A stretch of 64,000 nt of DNA from Brevibacterium linens ATCC 9172. GTDB lineage: Bacteria > Actinomycetota > Actinomycetes > Actinomycetales > Brevibacteriaceae. Below, one piece after another: positions 63,601 through 64,000 of the stretch; position 1 is the first letter of the stretch, and each line of letters opens with the position of its first letter. The position numbers were made by a program, and so were the translations under genes. The stretch covers positions 186,001 to 250,000 of the forward strand of contig NZ_FXYY01000001.1 of assembly GCF_900169165.1 (NCBI RefSeq). The letters run 5' to 3'. A model generated the notes under the pieces. That model made no database searches, was not told where the DNA came from, and saw only the letters and a program-made list of their open reading frames with translations.

Positions 63601-64000
63601 ATGGACACCGGAGTGCTGCACGCGATGACTGTCGGGCTCACGGTGCTGACCGCTCTGGCCGGCGGGCTCATCCTCGCGGCAACTCCGCAGACCTGGCTCA
63701 ACGACTCAGCACACCTGCACCGGTGGCACGCCTCCAGATGGGCTCGAGGGCCGGGACCGCTGGTGGTCGGACTCGTCATCGCCGCAGTCGCCGCCGTCGT
63801 CTTCACCCTCACGGTGCTCGCACCACCGGAGACGGGGTGGAGCGCATATGCGCCGCTGAGCGGGACGACGTTCACCCCGGCCGAGCCGAACTCGGCCGAC
63901 CGCATCGTCTCCGCCCTGCTGCTGGGCCTCGTCTCCGGCGCCACACCGTTCCTCGCCACCGCGGATGTCAGCCTACGCAGACTGCCTGATCGGATCGTTA
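63601..64000 (+). CDS. Probable prepilin peptidase (A24 family), 5' part only
   Basis: 133 codons are visible from ATG 63601, 13 nt after aroE; the frame runs off the right edge. Hydrophobic segments lie near residues 8-27, 52-74 and 100-116. At the edge, TADVSLRRLPDRI matches the A24 motif around the first catalytic aspartate. Prepilin peptidases of this position after aroE are known in actinobacteria and would process type IV pilin-like proteins, which fits the presence of comEA/comEC. The second Asp motif is outside the window. Confidence 0.6.
   Translation, partial: MDTGVLHAMTVGLTVLTALAGGLILAATPQTWLNDSAHLHRWHASRWARGPGPLVVGLVIAAVAAVVFTLTVLAPPETGWSAYAPLSGTTFTPAEPNSADRIVSALLLGLVSGATPFLATADVSLRRLPDRIV

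Noticed and set aside
61218-63959. 913-codon open frame antisense to ruvX-mltG-aroE
   Set aside because: It spans three well-supported genes in conserved order and has a composition typical of shadow frames.
1-64000. Prophage, insertion sequence, CRISPR array or defence island
   Set aside because: No transposase, integrase, phage structural gene, Cas gene or regularly spaced repeats were seen; gene order is that of a conserved actinobacterial core.

Overview
The window is 64 kb of high-GC, densely coding chromosomal DNA. Gene content and order (comEA-comEC-holA-rpsT-lepA-hemW-hrcA-dnaJ-rsmE-phoH-ybeY-era, thrS-HIT, yebC-ruvCAB-yajC-secDF-rel, hisS-aspS-rarA, alaS-ruvX-mltG-aroE) are those of an actinobacterium. 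The compact, mostly housekeeping layout, abundant GTG/TTG starts and many apparently leaderless genes suggest Micrococcales, probably Brevibacterium or a close relative. The genus is an inference; no rRNA is present to confirm it. No prophage, insertion sequence, CRISPR array or transferred island is visible.

Layout. 1-2.8 kb: minus-strand thiol reductase and acyl-CoA ligase. 3-7.6 kb: leuS, a possible 16-codon ORF, nadE, and a minus-strand membrane protein. 7.7-14.2 kb: ugd-degV, then comEA-comEC and holA (DNA uptake channel and polymerase clamp-loader subunit). 14.2-16.3 kb: minus-strand rpsT, a PemK/MazF-like protein and an EEP-fold phosphoesterase. 16.5-30.5 kb: lepA-hemW, two DUF4870 membrane proteins and a DUF3097 gene (minus), then the CIRCE-controlled hrcA-dnaJ cluster running into rsmE, phoH, ybeY, a CNNM/CBS transporter, era and zapE. 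30.6-33.3 kb: a PGPGW protein, four tRNA genes, and a low-complexity membrane protein. 33.5-38.7 kb: thrS-HIT-S9 peptidase, translationally coupled, and a Nudix hydrolase. 38.9-48.1 kb: yebC-ruvC-ruvA-ruvB-yajC-secD-secF-rel. 48.1-50.1 kb: minus-strand AbiEi-like and DUF349 proteins. 50.2-57.2 kb: metallo-beta-lactamase-fold hydrolase, hisS, aspS, rarA and a Kef-type antiporter. 57.4-64 kb: rpsD, alaS-ruvX-mltG-aroE and the start of a prepilin peptidase.

Most notable signals: (1) an 11-base word, CGCCGAGGYGG, is strongly over-represented on both strands (24 copies of its 10-base core by eye against one or two expected by base composition); (2) hrcA is split by a one-base frameshift in a run of seven G, downstream of a perfect CIRCE operator; (3) two copies of an approximately 80-bp palindromic dispersed repeat lie just behind terminators at 31.7 and 58.2 kb; (4) a 64-nt perfect palindrome separates convergent holA and rpsT; (5) at least seven genes have a -10 hexamer ending 6-7 nt before the start codon; (6) a 16-codon ORF with a good ribosome binding site sits 4 nt upstream of nadE; (7) the acyl-CoA ligase seems to have Ser at the invariant C-terminal Lys position.
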